In this document: positions 53,231 through 63,508 of the stretch, piece after piece | Numbering within the stretch: position 1 is the stretch's first letter | Layout: each line of letters begins with the position of its first letter | DNA from: Bacillota bacterium | GTDB taxonomy: Bacteria; Bacillota; Desulfotomaculia; Desulfotomaculales; Desulfohalotomaculaceae | Assembly: GCA_009711615.1 (NCBI GenBank) | Contig: VENI01000004.1 | Location: 1 to 64,000 of the forward strand | Direction of reading: 5' to 3' | Length of the DNA stretch: 64,000 bases | The notes under the pieces: generated by a model | What the model saw: the letters and a program-made list of their open reading frames with translations, nothing else | The model's database searches: none | Told to the model about the DNA's origin: nothing | Made by a program: the position numbers and the translations under genes

Positions 53231-53352
53231 AATTTATTTTGCAGAAATAGTTAATAATTAATTAATTGAATTATTAAAAAATTAGTTATTATTTATTTTT
53301 CATAGCATAAACTGAAATAAAAAATAACTATGCTGTGAAAGGGGATGAATAT

Positions 53353-53445
53353 ATGGTAGATATGATTAGTACAGCAGGGCTAATCCAACTAGTTTTCATT
53401 CTAATTTTACCTTTCTTAATTTTGGGTATTGTAAAATTTGATTGA
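53353..53445 (+). CDS. Tiny membrane protein (30 aa)
   Basis: A 30-residue frame: a short polar start, one hydrophobic helix with Leu-Val-Phe-Ile-Leu-Ile-Leu-Pro, and a Lys-Phe-Asp tail. GAAAGGGG lies before the ATG and a terminator begins 13 bases after the stop, so it seems to be its own transcription unit. Function unknown. Confidence 0.5.
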   Translation: MVDMISTAGLIQLVFILILPFLILGIVKFD

Positions 53446-53458
53446 GCAATGAATTTGC

Positions 53459-53486
53459 ACCTTCCTTCTTTGAGGAAGGTTTTTTT
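53459..53486 (+). terminator. Terminator after the tiny membrane gene
   Basis: ACCTTCCT-TCTTTG-AGGAAGGT followed by seven Ts. Confidence 0.88.
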
Positions 53487-53491
53487 AAAAT

Positions 53492-53520
53492 AAAAACACT
53501 GCTAAATTAGCAGTGTTTTT
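53492..53520. terminator. Terminator after spo0A
   Basis: AAAAACACTGCTA-AAT-TAGCAGTGTTTTT, a perfect stem with T tracts on both strands, 40 bases after the spo0A stop. Confidence 0.88.
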
Positions 53521-53559
53521 ATTTATAAAGTATAAGTCCCGTTTTTTAGAATAAGGATA

Positions 53560-54318
53560 TTATCCGGCCTTAGTCTCAATACGCAGTTTATCTGCCACCA
53601 TGGCTATAAATTCACTATTAGTAGGTTTTCCCCGTTCCAAATTAATAGTGTAACCAAAGAACTTGGTCATCATTTCAATGTTGCCTCGGTCCCAGGCTAA
53701 TTCAATGGCGTGCCTTATAGCACGCTCCACTCTACTTGGAGTGGTGTTATATTTTTGAGCAATCATGGGATATAACTCTTTTGTTACGGCTCCTAAAAGA
53801 CTTATTTCATTAATCACCATTAAAATTGCGTCCCGAAGATAATGATACCCTTTTATGTGTGCAGGTACACCCATTTCATGAATAATATTGGTTACCGCTA
53901 CATCCAAATTCTTGGTTTTTGGTGTAACGTATTCCGATACCTCCACCCCTTGTGCTAATTGCCGAATTCTTTGACCTAGTACTGAGAAGTCAAAAGGCTT
54001 AAGAATGTAATAGTCCGCACCTAATTCAACTGCACGCTGGGTAACACTTTCCTGGCCAAAGGCAGTCAGCATAATTACCTTTGGTTTAACTGACGTAGTG
54101 CCTGAGGATATTTTTTCTAGAACTCCTATTCCATCCAGATGTGGCATAATAATGTCCAAAACCACCACATCAGGTTTTTGCTGTTCAATAAGTTCCAATG
54201 TTTCAATACCGTTTGCTGCTAATCCCGCCAAAGTTAAATCTTCTTGTGATTTTACAAACTCTTTTAATAGTTCACAAAATTCTCTGTTGTCGTCTGCTAT
54301 AAGCACTTTAATTGCCAT
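53560..54318 (-). CDS. spo0A: Sporulation master regulator Spo0A
   Basis: A 252-residue response regulator that, when phosphorylated, starts sporulation. The receiver has Asp-Asp at 9-10, the phosphorylated Asp55 in Val-Leu-Asp-Ile-Ile-Met-Pro, and a conserved Lys in Leu-Lys-Pro-Phe. The C-terminal DNA-binding part holds the diagnostic [11 protein letters not shown] and Trp-Asp-Arg-Gly. The start is ATG 54318 after AGGAGGCGGGG; the frame from 54357 begins before that site. It follows spoIVB, the order conserved in spore formers. Confidence 0.97.
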   Translation of the reverse strand: MAIKVLIADDNREFCELLKEFVKSQEDLTLAGLAANGIETLELIEQQKPDVVVLDIIMPHLDGIGVLEKISSGTTSVKPKVIMLTAFGQESVTQRAVELGADYYILKPFDFSVLGQRIRQLAQGVEVSEYVTPKTKNLDVAVTNIIHEMGVPAHIKGYHYLRDAILMVINEISLLGAVTKELYPMIAQKYNTTPSRVERAIRHAIELAWDRGNIEMMTKFFGYTINLERGKPTNSEFIAMVADKLRIETKAG

Positions 54319-54374
54319 AATAAATCCCCGCCTCCTAAATTTTATGTCCTTTACCAAAATCTGTATATTTATCT

Positions 54375-54425
54375 ATGTGCTTAGACATTCGACAACCAAG
54401 ATGCAAAGTCCTTTTTTCAACTGTA
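54375..54425 (-). promoter_or_regulatory. spo0A promoter region with 0A box
   Basis: On the minus strand TGTCGAA (54394-54388) matches the Spo0A binding box. AAAAAGGACTTT about 15 bases upstream and GAAT overlapping the box resemble the -35 and -10 of a sigma-H promoter. Autoregulation through a sigma-H promoter is known for spo0A in Bacillus. Confidence 0.55.
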
Positions 54426-54485
54426 AAAAATTATCAATTCTTTTAAAAAAGTTTATATAATTAAACAAAAAACATTTTATCTACT

Positions 54486-55856
54486 TTATGCAGCATTATG
54501 GTGGCCAATAGTTTGAACATCTCTTTTTTTCTGCAAGATGCTCCCAGTCTCTTTCGATAATGTTTCCATTTCTTCTATCATCCACTCTGCCAGGACACCG
54601 TAACCACGAGTGGGGTCATTGATAAAAACATGGGTTACTGCACCAACAAGAACAGGTTGCCCTTCATTGGTATATTGGATTATAGGACTACCTGACATCC
54701 CCTGTATGATACCGCCAGTTACCTGTAGTAATTTGGGGTCTGTTATTTTTATTATCATTCCTTTACCATGAGGTTTTGACTGTCGTGTTACTTCTTCAAT
54801 TTTGATTTTAAACCTTTCCATTGTATTACCCTTTAGCACCGTAATTATTTCTGCTGGTCCTTCTTTGACTTGGCTAGGTAATGCTACCGGTATTAATTGT
54901 TTAAAATAAGGATTTTTAATAGGTTTAGATATTTCTCCAAATATGCCATAAGGTGTATTTTTAAGAATATTTCCATTTAAATTGTTAGCATTTTGTAACA
55001 TCCCAATCTTTTCACCTGGTTGACCGGTTTTGCCAGGGTGTATATCTTGTATTGATGCTTCAAATATTCTACCATCGGATAAGTCAATCTTCTTCCCGCT
55101 TTCAGTATCAGTAATAACATGTCCTAAAGCACCATATATTCTCGAATCCGGATGGTAAAATGTTAATGTACCGACACCAGCAGCACTATCCCTGATAAGT
55201 AGACCTAAACGGTAACTTTTGGTTTCATCACAGTAAACCGGCGTTACCTTAAAAGATATTTCTTCGTTCTTTCTCTTTACATTCATAATAACAGGTTTAT
55301 TATTGTGGCCAGCCTGAGCTACCAAATCTTTTAGCTGATTTTCGGTCTTAATTTTTTTACCATTAACTTTCAATAATACATCTCCTATTTTTATTCCGGC
55401 TTCCCGGGCTGGATTAAAACTTCTACCATGCACGTCTTCAACTGCAGCCAAACCCACTACCATCACACCCTGCGAATGCAGCATTACTCCAATGGATTGC
55501 CCACCGGGTATTACTTTTATTTCTGGTACCACATCAACGGTTACATTTCGTAGCGGAATAATTCCAAATAATTTTAAAGATAAATTAATCTTGCCAGGGT
55601 TAGTTACAATTGGGGCTGTATCAGACAATGTTAGTTTAGAATTCCTTAGGGCAGAACAATTGTTGGGTTGTATATCTACTTCTAATGCTTGTAAAAATTT
55701 ATTACTCTCAAATCCCAGGTCTAATGTCTCACCAACAATTATTTTTTTCTTTAATGGTAACGTACCTAAATGCATAACCTGGGTGTTAAAACAAAAAACT
55801 GTTAATAATAAAATGGTAAGAAGAAAAGAAAGTTTGATTTTGCTGTCTCGATTCAA
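54486..55856 (-). CDS. spoIVB: SpoIVB serine peptidase
   Basis: A 456-residue S55 peptidase made in the forespore; it triggers pro-sigma-K processing. It has an N-terminal membrane segment (about 8-25), a PDZ domain with Gly-Ile-Lys-Ile-Gly-Asp-Val-Leu-Leu near the middle, and the catalytic Gln-Gly-Met-Ser-Gly-Ser-Pro-Ile motif. TTG start after GGGGGG. It is next to spo0A and recN, as is usual. Confidence 0.95.
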   Translation of the reverse strand: MNRDSKIKLSFLLTILLLTVFCFNTQVMHLGTLPLKKKIIVGETLDLGFESNKFLQALEVDIQPNNCSALRNSKLTLSDTAPIVTNPGKINLSLKLFGIIPLRNVTVDVVPEIKVIPGGQSIGVMLHSQGVMVVGLAAVEDVHGRSFNPAREAGIKIGDVLLKVNGKKIKTENQLKDLVAQAGHNNKPVIMNVKRKNEEISFKVTPVYCDETKSYRLGLLIRDSAAGVGTLTFYHPDSRIYGALGHVITDTESGKKIDLSDGRIFEASIQDIHPGKTGQPGEKIGMLQNANNLNGNILKNTPYGIFGEISKPIKNPYFKQLIPVALPSQVKEGPAEIITVLKGNTMERFKIKIEEVTRQSKPHGKGMIIKITDPKLLQVTGGIIQGMSGSPIIQYTNEGQPVLVGAVTHVFINDPTRGYGVLAEWMIEEMETLSKETGSILQKKRDVQTIGHHNAA

Positions 55857-56062
55857 GTAGTAAACCCCCCCTTTTTTGAATTTAAATTAGCATTATAAAT
55901 TTTTTTGTAACATTAAATTAACCTTGATAAATAGCAAATATTATACCTAAATGTACCTCATATTTATTAATGCAGTGCTGACAGTAGTTGCAGCTGTTTA
56001 TGTAACTTTTTGATTTATTTCCACCACATAAAAAAATAAGCGCATTTAGCGCTTATTAATAA

Positions 56063-57742
56063 TTAGTTAGTTGATTTTAATAATGCTTCAGCATGTTCCA
56101 CCGCCGCACTGGTAGAATCCTTACCACCCAGCATTCTGGTTAGTTCATTCAATCTTCCCTGATAGTTTAAATTAATGATTTTTGTAAACGTTTTATTATT
56201 AATTATCTCTTTTTCAATCGAATAGTGGTTTTTAGCAAAGCAGGCCACCTGTGGTGCATGGGTAACTGTTATTACTTGGTGTTGCCGCCCAATTTGAGAC
56301 ATTTTTTCACCCACTGAGTGCAATGCATGCCCGCCAACTCCGGTGTCAACCTCATCAAATACCAGAGTAGGAACCTTATCCGTTCCAGCCAGCAGACATT
56401 TTACCGCCAGCATAAATCGGGATAATTCACCTCCGGAAGCTATCTTATGTAAAGGTTTTAGCGGTTCACCAGGGTTGGTTGCAATTAAAAATTGTACGTT
56501 ATCTATACCTTTAGTGTTGGGTTTATCCAATTTCTCAAATCCAACAGTAAACTTAACTTTTCCCATTTCCAGGTCAACAAGTTCACTAATTACTTTTTTC
56601 TGCATCTTTTCTGCAGTTTTATGACGCATTAGCGAGAGCTTTTCCGCTTCCCGATTTAATAATTGGAAATGTTCTTGTTGTTGCTTTTTTAGGTTGTCCA
56701 GCATTTCCTCACTGTACGTCATTTCTTCCATCTGATTTAATATTTCTTGTTGATACTCTATAATATCTTTTACAGTATCACCGTATTTTTTCCTCAATTG
56801 ATTAATTTCATCTAATCGTTTTTCAATATAATCCAACCTCTGAGGGTCATCTTCAACGTCATCCAAATAACTGGACATTTCCTGTCCCACATCCTCAATG
56901 GTGTAGAAAGCCTCTTCCAAAGACTGCAACCGTTCTTGATTCTTTTTATCATACCCCACCAGTTCCCTCATTGAATTTAATGCTTCACTAACCAGGTCCA
57001 CCGCTGAAGCCTGATGCTGTGCACCGCTGTAGAGGTTCTGACGCACATTATTGGCCAGTAAGGATATTTTTTCAGCATTAGCCAGTATGTTTCTTTCATC
57101 GGTCAATTGTTGATCTTCATCCGAAGTTAGATTTGCCTTTTCTATTTCATCATATTGAAACTGAAGCATGTCCATCTGCCTAGCAGCATCCCTAGCGTTA
57201 TGCTGCAGTTCCTGTAAACGTCTTTGCACCTGCTGCCATTGGCGGTAGTGCTGTTCAACCTTTTCCTGCTGTTTAACCACCTGCTGTCCACCAAAACTGT
57301 CCAGCATCTCTAAATGCCTTTCAGGGTCCAGTAGTGACTGTTGTTGATGCTGACTGTGCAGATCCACCAATCCGGCCCCAGCCTGACGGTACATAGCCAG
57401 TGTTACCACTTGACCGTTTACCCGACACCAATTGCGTCCACTACGACTGATTTCTCGAGACAGAATCAGCACCCCATCCTCTGACGATTCTAAGCCCAGA
57501 AGTTCCAAGCGCTTGTTTAGTTCCATATCACTGGTATCAAAAGCCGCCTGAACCACTGCTTTTTCTTCACCGGCACGGATATATTCAGCAGAAGCTCTTC
57601 CACCCAATGCCACCTGCAGTGCCCCCAGTAATATTGACTTTCCGGCACCGGTTTCACCGGTTAGTACATTTAGCCCAGGGCCAAATTCCACAGTAATGTC
57701 ATCGATTAAGGCAAAGTTTTTAATATAAATTGAGCGCAGCAA
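56063..57742 (-). CDS. recN: DNA repair protein RecN
   Basis: A 559-residue SMC-like ATPase of double-strand break repair. Walker A is Gly-Glu-Thr-Gly-Ala-Gly-Lys-Ser near residue 31. Long coiled-coil arms follow, then Ala-Ser-Gly-Gly-Glu-Leu-Ser-Arg and Val-Phe-Asp-Glu-Val-Asp-Thr-Gly. The start is TTG 57742 (Leu-Arg-Ser-Ile-Tyr-Ile follows), because AAGGAGTG lies 6 bases upstream; the frame from 57811 overlaps argR. It begins 5 bases after the argR stop. Confidence 0.95.
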   Translation of the reverse strand: MLRSIYIKNFALIDDITVEFGPGLNVLTGETGAGKSILLGALQVALGGRASAEYIRAGEEKAVVQAAFDTSDMELNKRLELLGLESSEDGVLILSREISRSGRNWCRVNGQVVTLAMYRQAGAGLVDLHSQHQQQSLLDPERHLEMLDSFGGQQVVKQQEKVEQHYRQWQQVQRRLQELQHNARDAARQMDMLQFQYDEIEKANLTSDEDQQLTDERNILANAEKISLLANNVRQNLYSGAQHQASAVDLVSEALNSMRELVGYDKKNQERLQSLEEAFYTIEDVGQEMSSYLDDVEDDPQRLDYIEKRLDEINQLRKKYGDTVKDIIEYQQEILNQMEEMTYSEEMLDNLKKQQQEHFQLLNREAEKLSLMRHKTAEKMQKKVISELVDLEMGKVKFTVGFEKLDKPNTKGIDNVQFLIATNPGEPLKPLHKIASGGELSRFMLAVKCLLAGTDKVPTLVFDEVDTGVGGHALHSVGEKMSQIGRQHQVITVTHAPQVACFAKNHYSIEKEIINNKTFTKIINLNYQGRLNELTRMLGGKDSTSAAVEHAEALLKSTN

Positions 57743-57746
57743 GTTA

Positions 57747-58214
57747 TCACTCCTTGAACAGTTCATTAAACCTGTTAACAATGGTAGTGGTGGCTTTTTT
57801 CGGTTTAACAATCACCAATATGTTATCGTCTCCACCAATGGTGCCTATAATCTCAGGCCAGTTAGAGTTATCAATGGCAGATGCTACCCCCATAGCTTCA
57901 CCGGTCATGGTTTTTACAATTATCAAATTTTCGCTGTAATCTATACTTAGCACCGATGTTCTAAACAGCCGTTTTAGACGTCCATCACTGTGACGTACTA
58001 TAGGTTCGTTAGGCATAGCATATCTTGAGGTATTGTTATCCCCGGGAATTTTTATCAAACCTAGCTCTTTTATATCTCGAGATACAGTGGCCTGAGTCAC
58101 GTCATATCCGTCATTTCTCAGGGAATTAACCAGTTCCTCCTGGGTTTCAATGGGATATTCTTTGACTAATTCTTGTATCTTTAACTGACGCCTGGGTTTT
58201 GTCACTTTAACCAT
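57747..58214 (-). CDS. argR: Arginine repressor ArgR
   Basis: A 155-residue ArgR/AhrC. The N-terminal winged helix has Thr-Gln-Glu-Glu-Leu and [11 protein letters not shown]. The C-terminal arginine-binding part has Gly-Thr-Ile-Gly-Gly-Asp-Asp. It controls arginine genes and lies in the usual nadK-argR-recN order. Its start overlaps the end of the upstream methyltransferase gene by 8 bases. Confidence 0.95.
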   Translation of the reverse strand: MVKVTKPRRQLKIQELVKEYPIETQEELVNSLRNDGYDVTQATVSRDIKELGLIKIPGDNNTSRYAMPNEPIVRHSDGRLKRLFRTSVLSIDYSENLIIVKTMTGEAMGVASAIDNSNWPEIIGTIGGDDNILVIVKPKKATTTIVNRFNELFKE

Positions 58215-58776
58215 TCCTTTCTATGTAAAATGACACCGGGGCAGTGGTTGGGCGGTTAACATGCCTTAATTCCACTATCCAATACCTACGAGAATCTAAC
58301 ACCTTTAAAACTTCTTCCACAGCAAACAACTCTTCCATTCCACCCTGATGTCCTGTATAAACAACTATACTTATTTTACCACCTATATTTAAAAACTGAA
58401 TTGCTTTTTGTAAAGCGGTTTTAGTATTATCGGGCTTGGTAATAATGCTGTGATCACTGCCAGGCAAGTAACCCAGATTAAACATCACTACATCCACAGG
58501 GTCTGATATATACCGATCCATATTTTGATGACCATCATGGATTAACTCTATACCATTACTACTCTGTCCCTGCTGCTCTAATAACTTGGCAGTATTGTTT
58601 AGTGCCTGCTCCTGAACATCAAAGGAAAACACTTTGCCTTTAGGTAGATGCCGAGATAAGAAAACAGTGTCATTTCCATTCCCTGCAGTGGCATCAACTG
58701 CCGTTCCGTCTTCAGGCAGGTTTACACTAACAAACTCATGGGCCATGGCCACCGCACTTCTCTGCTGTTTAAACAT
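58207..58776 (-). CDS. YtqB/MnmM-type class I methyltransferase
   Basis: A 189-residue SAM methyltransferase of the rRNA_methylase Pfam family. Visible are [11 protein letters not shown] (motif I), Phe-Asn-Leu-Gly-Tyr-Leu-Pro-Gly, and Val-Tyr-Thr-Gly-His-Gly/Gln-Gly-Gly. The Bacillus homologue YtqB (MnmM) methylates the wobble uridine of tRNA. It overlaps both neighbours by a few bases, so translation is coupled. Confidence 0.88.
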   Translation of the reverse strand: MFKQQRSAVAMAHEFVSVNLPEDGTAVDATAGNGNDTVFLSRHLPKGKVFSFDVQEQALNNTAKLLEQQGQSSNGIELIHDGHQNMDRYISDPVDVVMFNLGYLPGSDHSIITKPDNTKTALQKAIQFLNIGGKISIVVYTGHQGGMEELFAVEEVLKVLDSRRYWIVELRHVNRPTTAPVSFYIERNG

Positions 58777-59635
58777 GTGAACTGTTCCACTCCTCTAGCT
58801 TATCCCTCAGCACACTATAAAAGCTGTTCTTTTTAGTTTTAATAAATTTGGCTTTATATGGTGCCCGCCGCACCTGCACCTCATCATTTGCTTCCAGGGA
58901 AAAGCCGTACTGACCATCAATGGTAAGCATCACTTCACCCCGTGAGATTTCGGTGGTAACTGAAACAACGTTGTCTGGGGATATTACTAGTGGTCTGGCA
59001 GATAGTGTGTGGGGACAAATAGGGGTAATCACCATTAAGTCAAGGTTCGGTCCCACCAGCGGCCCACCGGCAGAAAGTGAGTAAGCCGTTGAGCCTGTTG
59101 GACTGGCTATAACTACACCATCAGCAGGGTAGCTGTTTATTAATTCATTGTTTGCATATATTCTAAGCCAAATCATCCGTGCAAATGCACCCTTTGAAAT
59201 AACGGCATCGTTTAAGCCCCTGGAGGATTCCACCAGTTTACCCTGCCGATACACTTGGGCCTCTATCATCATTCGCTCTTCAATGGTATAATCACCTGAG
59301 AGAAGGCTTTCCAGGCCGGGTAGAATATCGGGGATGTCAACTTCTGTTAAAAAGCCCAACCGTCCGGCATTAATTCCGTAAAGGGGTGTACCAAAGGGGG
59401 CTGCATAGCGGGTGCAATTTAATATTGTACCGTCGCCACCCCATACCAGCATGCAGTCGGAGAGCCGTGACAACTGCGGAAGTGGGTGCCCGCTTTCGGG
59501 CTGTTCCAAAGTTTCAGCACATTCATCGCTCATTAATACGTTAATATTATTATTTTTTAGCCAGTGATAAATTTTTTTCACCACCGGCGCCACCTTGTAT
59601 TTCTCTTTATTCAATACCATCCCAATGGTATTCAA
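58769..59635 (-). CDS. nadK: NAD kinase
   Basis: A 288-residue enzyme that makes NADP from NAD. The diagnostic Gly-Gly-Asp-Gly-Thr follows Val-Trp, and Gly-Ile-Asn-Ala-Gly-Arg-Leu-Gly-Phe-Leu and Ser-Pro-Thr-Gly-Ser-Thr-Ala-Tyr are present. The start is TTG 59635, which follows GGGAGGATAT and overlaps the upstream stop as TTGA. The frame from 59710 would read through the previous gene. Confidence 0.95.
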   Translation of the reverse strand: MNTIGMVLNKEKYKVAPVVKKIYHWLKNNNINVLMSDECAETLEQPESGHPLPQLSRLSDCMLVWGGDGTILNCTRYAAPFGTPLYGINAGRLGFLTEVDIPDILPGLESLLSGDYTIEERMMIEAQVYRQGKLVESSRGLNDAVISKGAFARMIWLRIYANNELINSYPADGVVIASPTGSTAYSLSAGGPLVGPNLDLMVITPICPHTLSARPLVISPDNVVSVTTEISRGEVMLTIDGQYGFSLEANDEVQVRRAPYKAKFIKTKKNSFYSVLRDKLEEWNSSHV

Positions 59636-60156
59636 AGGATATATCCTCCCTTGGCAACAAGTAGCACTAACAGTGCTCCAACTGCAATAGCCACAGTATG
59701 GGTAATACATGGCCCCACTTTGACTGGCAGTTTTAGTTTAAATTCAATAGTATGTATTTTTTGGTTCTCCATATCTAAGAGCAGCACACCATCAGTACGG
59801 TAAATTAAGTAATATTCTAATAGTTGCCGTCGGATGCCAGCTGCAGTAGGTTTCTCCACCTGTTTTCCTGTTTTCACTTCAACTACATATCTAAAACCAT
59901 CTTTTTTAACTATAAAATCTGCAATTACGTGATTTTTATAACTTTTACCATCAAAAATTGTATGAATAGGTACTCTTTTTTGTGCGGCAATAATAGTATA
60001 TCCCTGCCGTTGCAGCAGCTTTTCAGCGGCCCTCTCTGCTCTTTTAGAGCCTTTAGCTTGTCTTTTCAGCTTATAAGAATGCAATATCTTGATTAAATAG
60101 TAAACTAAAAGGGCGCCAAATACAATGCCTAATATTAAAAGGTCCGTAGCTTTCAT
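59632..60156 (-). CDS. Membrane-flanked PD-(D/E)XK nuclease-like protein
   Basis: A 174-residue protein with a membrane helix at each end (about 5-25 and 150-172). Between them is a restriction-endonuclease-like core: His-Val-Ile-Ala-Asp-Phe-Ile-Val, then Tyr-Val-Val-Glu-Val-Lys-Thr-Gly, the D...ExK pattern. The gene sits between tlyA and nadK and overlaps the nadK start, so it belongs to the operon. Function unknown. Confidence 0.75.
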   Translation of the reverse strand: MKATDLLILGIVFGALLVYYLIKILHSYKLKRQAKGSKRAERAAEKLLQRQGYTIIAAQKRVPIHTIFDGKSYKNHVIADFIVKKDGFRYVVEVKTGKQVEKPTAAGIRRQLLEYYLIYRTDGVLLLDMENQKIHTIEFKLKLPVKVGPCITHTVAIAVGALLVLLVAKGGYIL

Positions 60157-60159
60157 AAT

Positions 60160-60966
60160 TTACAACTCCGCATGGGCAGTGGTTACTATTCGTTCTGCAT
60201 AATGTTCGTCTGCTAATTCATCTTTCGCGTTCCGATCTCGTGTAAAGTAGAGCAGATATTCAATATTTCCTTCTGGACCTTTAACCGGGGAATAATCCAA
60301 CCCCAACACGCGGTAGTCCAACTTCCGTACCATCTGGATTACGGTTTTAATTACATCTTCATGAACCGCCGGGTCACGGACCACTCCTTTTTTACCCACA
60401 CGCTCCCGTCCGGCTTCAAATTGTGGTTTTATAAGTGCTACGCCAAAGGCATCTGACGTGGATAACTCTAATAACTTGGGAAAAACTTTGGCTAAAGATA
60501 TAAAGGAAACGTCGATTGTAATAAAATTCGGTAGCTCATTAAGTTTATCCGGTGTTAGGTGTCTAATATTGGTTCGTTCCAATACCACCACCCGAAAATC
60601 CTGACGTAATTTCCAGGCCAACTGACCGTAACCGACATCCACCGAATATATTTTTTCCGCCCCGTTTTGTAAAGCACAATCGGTAAAGCCACCCGTTGAA
60701 GCCCCAATATCTAAAACAACTTTACCACTAAGATTAATGTTAAAGGATTTTATGGCTTTTTCCAGCTTAAGCCCACCTCTACTGACATAAGGCAAAGTTT
60801 TTCCCTTAATATTAATTTTGGCATCATCAATGACCTGATGCCCTGGTTTGTCCACACGCTGGTCTTCAACAAAAACCAAGCCCGCCATCACTGCAGAGCG
60901 GGCTTTTTCCCGGCTTTCAAAATCACCCCGGGATACCAGCAACTTGTCCAGTCTTTGTTTGCCCAC
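60160..60966 (-). CDS. tlyA: TlyA-family rRNA 2'-O-methyltransferase
   Basis: A 268-residue protein with an N-terminal S4 RNA-binding domain (Arg-Leu-Asp-Lys-Leu-Leu-Val) and an FtsJ-like methyltransferase domain. Motif I is Leu-Asp-Ile-Gly-Ala-Ser-Thr-Gly-Gly-Phe-Thr-Asp, and Ile-Lys-Pro-Gln-Phe-Glu follows. Relatives methylate 16S and 23S rRNA. GTG start after GGAGGTG. It lies between dxs and nadK, as in many Firmicutes. Confidence 0.93.
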   Translation of the reverse strand: MGKQRLDKLLVSRGDFESREKARSAVMAGLVFVEDQRVDKPGHQVIDDAKINIKGKTLPYVSRGGLKLEKAIKSFNINLSGKVVLDIGASTGGFTDCALQNGAEKIYSVDVGYGQLAWKLRQDFRVVVLERTNIRHLTPDKLNELPNFITIDVSFISLAKVFPKLLELSTSDAFGVALIKPQFEAGRERVGKKGVVRDPAVHEDVIKTVIQMVRKLDYRVLGLDYSPVKGPEGNIEYLLYFTRDRNAKDELADEHYAERIVTTAHAEL

Positions 60967-60989
60967 CAGGGCACCTCCAATAACAGTAA

Positions 60990-62888
60990 TTATTTCAAAG
61001 CAGTGTGCAGTTTAGGACGCTTGCCTACAATAAATAAAGCTTGATTTACTATATTTTCAGTAGTTAAGCCGTACTGTCGACGCATTATTGAAGGATGACC
61101 ATGCTCCACAAATTGATCACCGATTCCTATTCTGCTCACTTTTATACCATTAAGTAATCCTTTGGATTCCAGCATTTCTATCACTGCACTACCAAATCCG
61201 CCAGTCAAAGTATGCTCTTCTACCGTAACCATGCACCCTGTTTTGCTGGCATAATGACTGATGGTGTCTTCATCCAATGGTTTAATAAATCGTGGATTAA
61301 TCACGGTAGCTTGTACACCCAGTTTAGCCAGTTCAACGGCAGCCTCTTCCACCAGGGTGACCATGCTGCCTACAGCCAATAGCATAACATCACTACCACG
61401 TCGCAGCACTTCAGCCTCACCTACTGGAAGAGATAATGGAGTTTCATCCATTTCCACTCCTACACCAGCACCCCGAGGATAACGCACGGCACAGGGGCCT
61501 GGTAGCTCTACTGCAGTTTTTAACATGTGCTGCAGTTCATTTTCATCCTTAGGCGCCATCAATGTGAGGTTGGGAGTAGAGCGTAAAAAGGTAATGTCAA
61601 ACAAACCCTGATGGGTGGGGCCATCATCCCCTACAATACCAGCCCGATCAATGGCAAAAACCACTGGCAAATTTTGCTGACAAACGTCATGCAACACTTG
61701 GTCGTAGGCACGCTGCATAAAAGTCGAGTAAATTGCCACCACAGGCTTGTATCCCCCTTTGGCCATACCCGCTGCCAGAGTAACCGCATGCTGTTCGGCA
61801 ATACCCACATCGAAGAAGCGGTTGGGATACTGTTGGGAAAATTCACTCAACCCAGTACCACCGGTCATAGCAGCTGTAATGGCCAGTACTTTTTCATCGC
61901 CAGCTGCCAGTTTCATCAGTGTATCACTAAAAATTGATGTATAAGATGGTGCCCCACTCTTCTTCTTAACTTCACCGGAAACAATGTCAAAAGGACCGGT
62001 GCCATGAAATTTGTCTGGGTTTTCTTCAGCCGGTTTATAACCTTTCCCCTTCCGGGTTATGGCATGTACCAACACCGGGCCTTTCATAGATTTGGCCTGC
62101 TTTAACATATTTGTGGCCTCTTCAATGTTGTGCCCATCAAAGGGTCCGAGATAGGTAAAACCTAATTCCTCAAAAATCATTCCTGGTACTACTAAATATT
62201 TAAGGCTGTCTTTTAATCGATCAGCAACTTTTAAAACCTGCTTACCAATGGGTAGCTTCTTAAGCAGATTTTCAATTTCATCTTTACCCCGGGAATACAT
62301 TGGGTCAGTACGAATGCGGGTTAAATATTTTGATAACCCTCCCACATTTTCACCAATACTCATTTCGTTATCATTCAAAATAACAATTAAATCTGTACCC
62401 AAGTGACCCGCATGATTTAATGCTTCAAATGCCATGCCGCCAGTCATAGCTCCATCACCTATAAGAGCTGAAACAGAATAATTATCATTATTAATGTCTC
62501 TGGCCACTGCCATTCCCAAAGCAGCTGAGATAGATGTACTGCTGTGACCAGTACCAAAGGCATCATGAATACTCTCACTGCAACGCGGAAACCCTGACAT
62601 CCCTTTATGCTGGCGTAAAGTGTGAAAATCATTCCTACGTCCAGTAAGCAGTTTATGTACATAACACTGATGACCCACATCATATACAATTTTATCTTGG
62701 CTGGTATCAAACACCCTATGTATGGCCAAAGTCAATTCAACCACTCCCAAGTTGGGAGCTAGGTGACCACCATTTTTAGATACAGTTGTTATTATTTCTT
62801 CCCGCAGTTCGCCAGCCAACTCCTGAAGTTTCTTGTTGTCCAGGTTCTTTATGTCCTGGGGCGAATATATGCTGTCCAGTAAATTCAA
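60990..62888 (-). CDS. dxs: 1-deoxy-D-xylulose-5-phosphate synthase
   Basis: A 632-residue thiamine-diphosphate enzyme, first in the MEP isoprenoid pathway (pyruvate plus glyceraldehyde 3-phosphate). Visible are Tyr-Asp-Val-Gly-His-Gln, Gly-Asp-Gly-Ala-Met-Thr-Gly-Gly, Asp-Val-Gly-Ile-Ala-Glu-Gln-His, and [13 protein letters not shown]. TTG start. It lies between oapA and tlyA. Confidence 0.96.
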   Translation of the reverse strand: MNLLDSIYSPQDIKNLDNKKLQELAGELREEIITTVSKNGGHLAPNLGVVELTLAIHRVFDTSQDKIVYDVGHQCYVHKLLTGRRNDFHTLRQHKGMSGFPRCSESIHDAFGTGHSSTSISAALGMAVARDINNDNYSVSALIGDGAMTGGMAFEALNHAGHLGTDLIVILNDNEMSIGENVGGLSKYLTRIRTDPMYSRGKDEIENLLKKLPIGKQVLKVADRLKDSLKYLVVPGMIFEELGFTYLGPFDGHNIEEATNMLKQAKSMKGPVLVHAITRKGKGYKPAEENPDKFHGTGPFDIVSGEVKKKSGAPSYTSIFSDTLMKLAAGDEKVLAITAAMTGGTGLSEFSQQYPNRFFDVGIAEQHAVTLAAGMAKGGYKPVVAIYSTFMQRAYDQVLHDVCQQNLPVVFAIDRAGIVGDDGPTHQGLFDITFLRSTPNLTLMAPKDENELQHMLKTAVELPGPCAVRYPRGAGVGVEMDETPLSLPVGEAEVLRRGSDVMLLAVGSMVTLVEEAAVELAKLGVQATVINPRFIKPLDEDTISHYASKTGCMVTVEEHTLTGGFGSAVIEMLESKGLLNGIKVSRIGIGDQFVEHGHPSIMRRQYGLTTENIVNQALFIVGKRPKLHTALK

Positions 62889-62911
62889 GATAACTATACC
62901 ACCTTTTGTCG

Positions 62912-63496
62912 TTATCCTTTTGAACGTTTATTTTTACGAAAGGGATCTACTCCGAATATTTTAAGCACTCTGGCAAAGTACTTAGCTACAAAAAAAATTA
63001 TTTCATTGGAATATCTAAGCGCAATCTTTTTCCCCAATGCTTTTCCAGACACTGTCATGGATGCCACCGAAGAAGTGATCAAAATATTGAGCATAAAATT
63101 ATCCCATCCAGGGTTAATCATTATCAGTCTAGCCACAATAGATATACCAAGGGCACCTGACACAGTACCAGCAATATCTCCAATGACATCATTTGCTATG
63201 TTTGCCACACGATCCGCATTACGGATAAGAAATACACCCTGCTGTGCCCCTAAAACCCGTTTAGCAGCCATGGCATGGAAAGGCGTTTCTTGGGCAGCAG
63301 TTACTGCTGTACCCAAAGTATCAAAAGTTATACCTATCCATATAATTACCAACAAAATAATAAAAGATAATGCTATGCTATTTAAATTTCGTACAAGCAT
63401 CTCTGATATAATAGAAAATATTACCGCCAAAGAAAAGGAACCAATACCAATTAATACCACGTATGAACTGGATACACTGGACTTATTATTGCCCAA
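62912..63496 (-). CDS. oapA: OLE RNA-associated membrane protein OapA
   Basis: A 194-residue (about 21 kDa) protein with several membrane helices and a basic C-terminus. The central Gln-Glu-Thr-Pro-Phe-His-Ala-Met and Asn-Asp-Val-Ile-Gly-Asp stand out. It lies directly downstream of the OLE RNA gene and upstream of dxs, the place of OapA, which holds OLE RNA at the membrane. The size agrees. TTG start after GAGGTGGT. The call rests largely on context. Confidence 0.75.
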   Translation of the reverse strand: MGNNKSSVSSSYVVLIGIGSFSLAVIFSIISEMLVRNLNSIALSFIILLVIIWIGITFDTLGTAVTAAQETPFHAMAAKRVLGAQQGVFLIRNADRVANIANDVIGDIAGTVSGALGISIVARLIMINPGWDNFMLNILITSSVASMTVSGKALGKKIALRYSNEIIFFVAKYFARVLKIFGVDPFRKNKRSKG

Positions 63497-63508
63497 ACAT
63501 TACCACCT

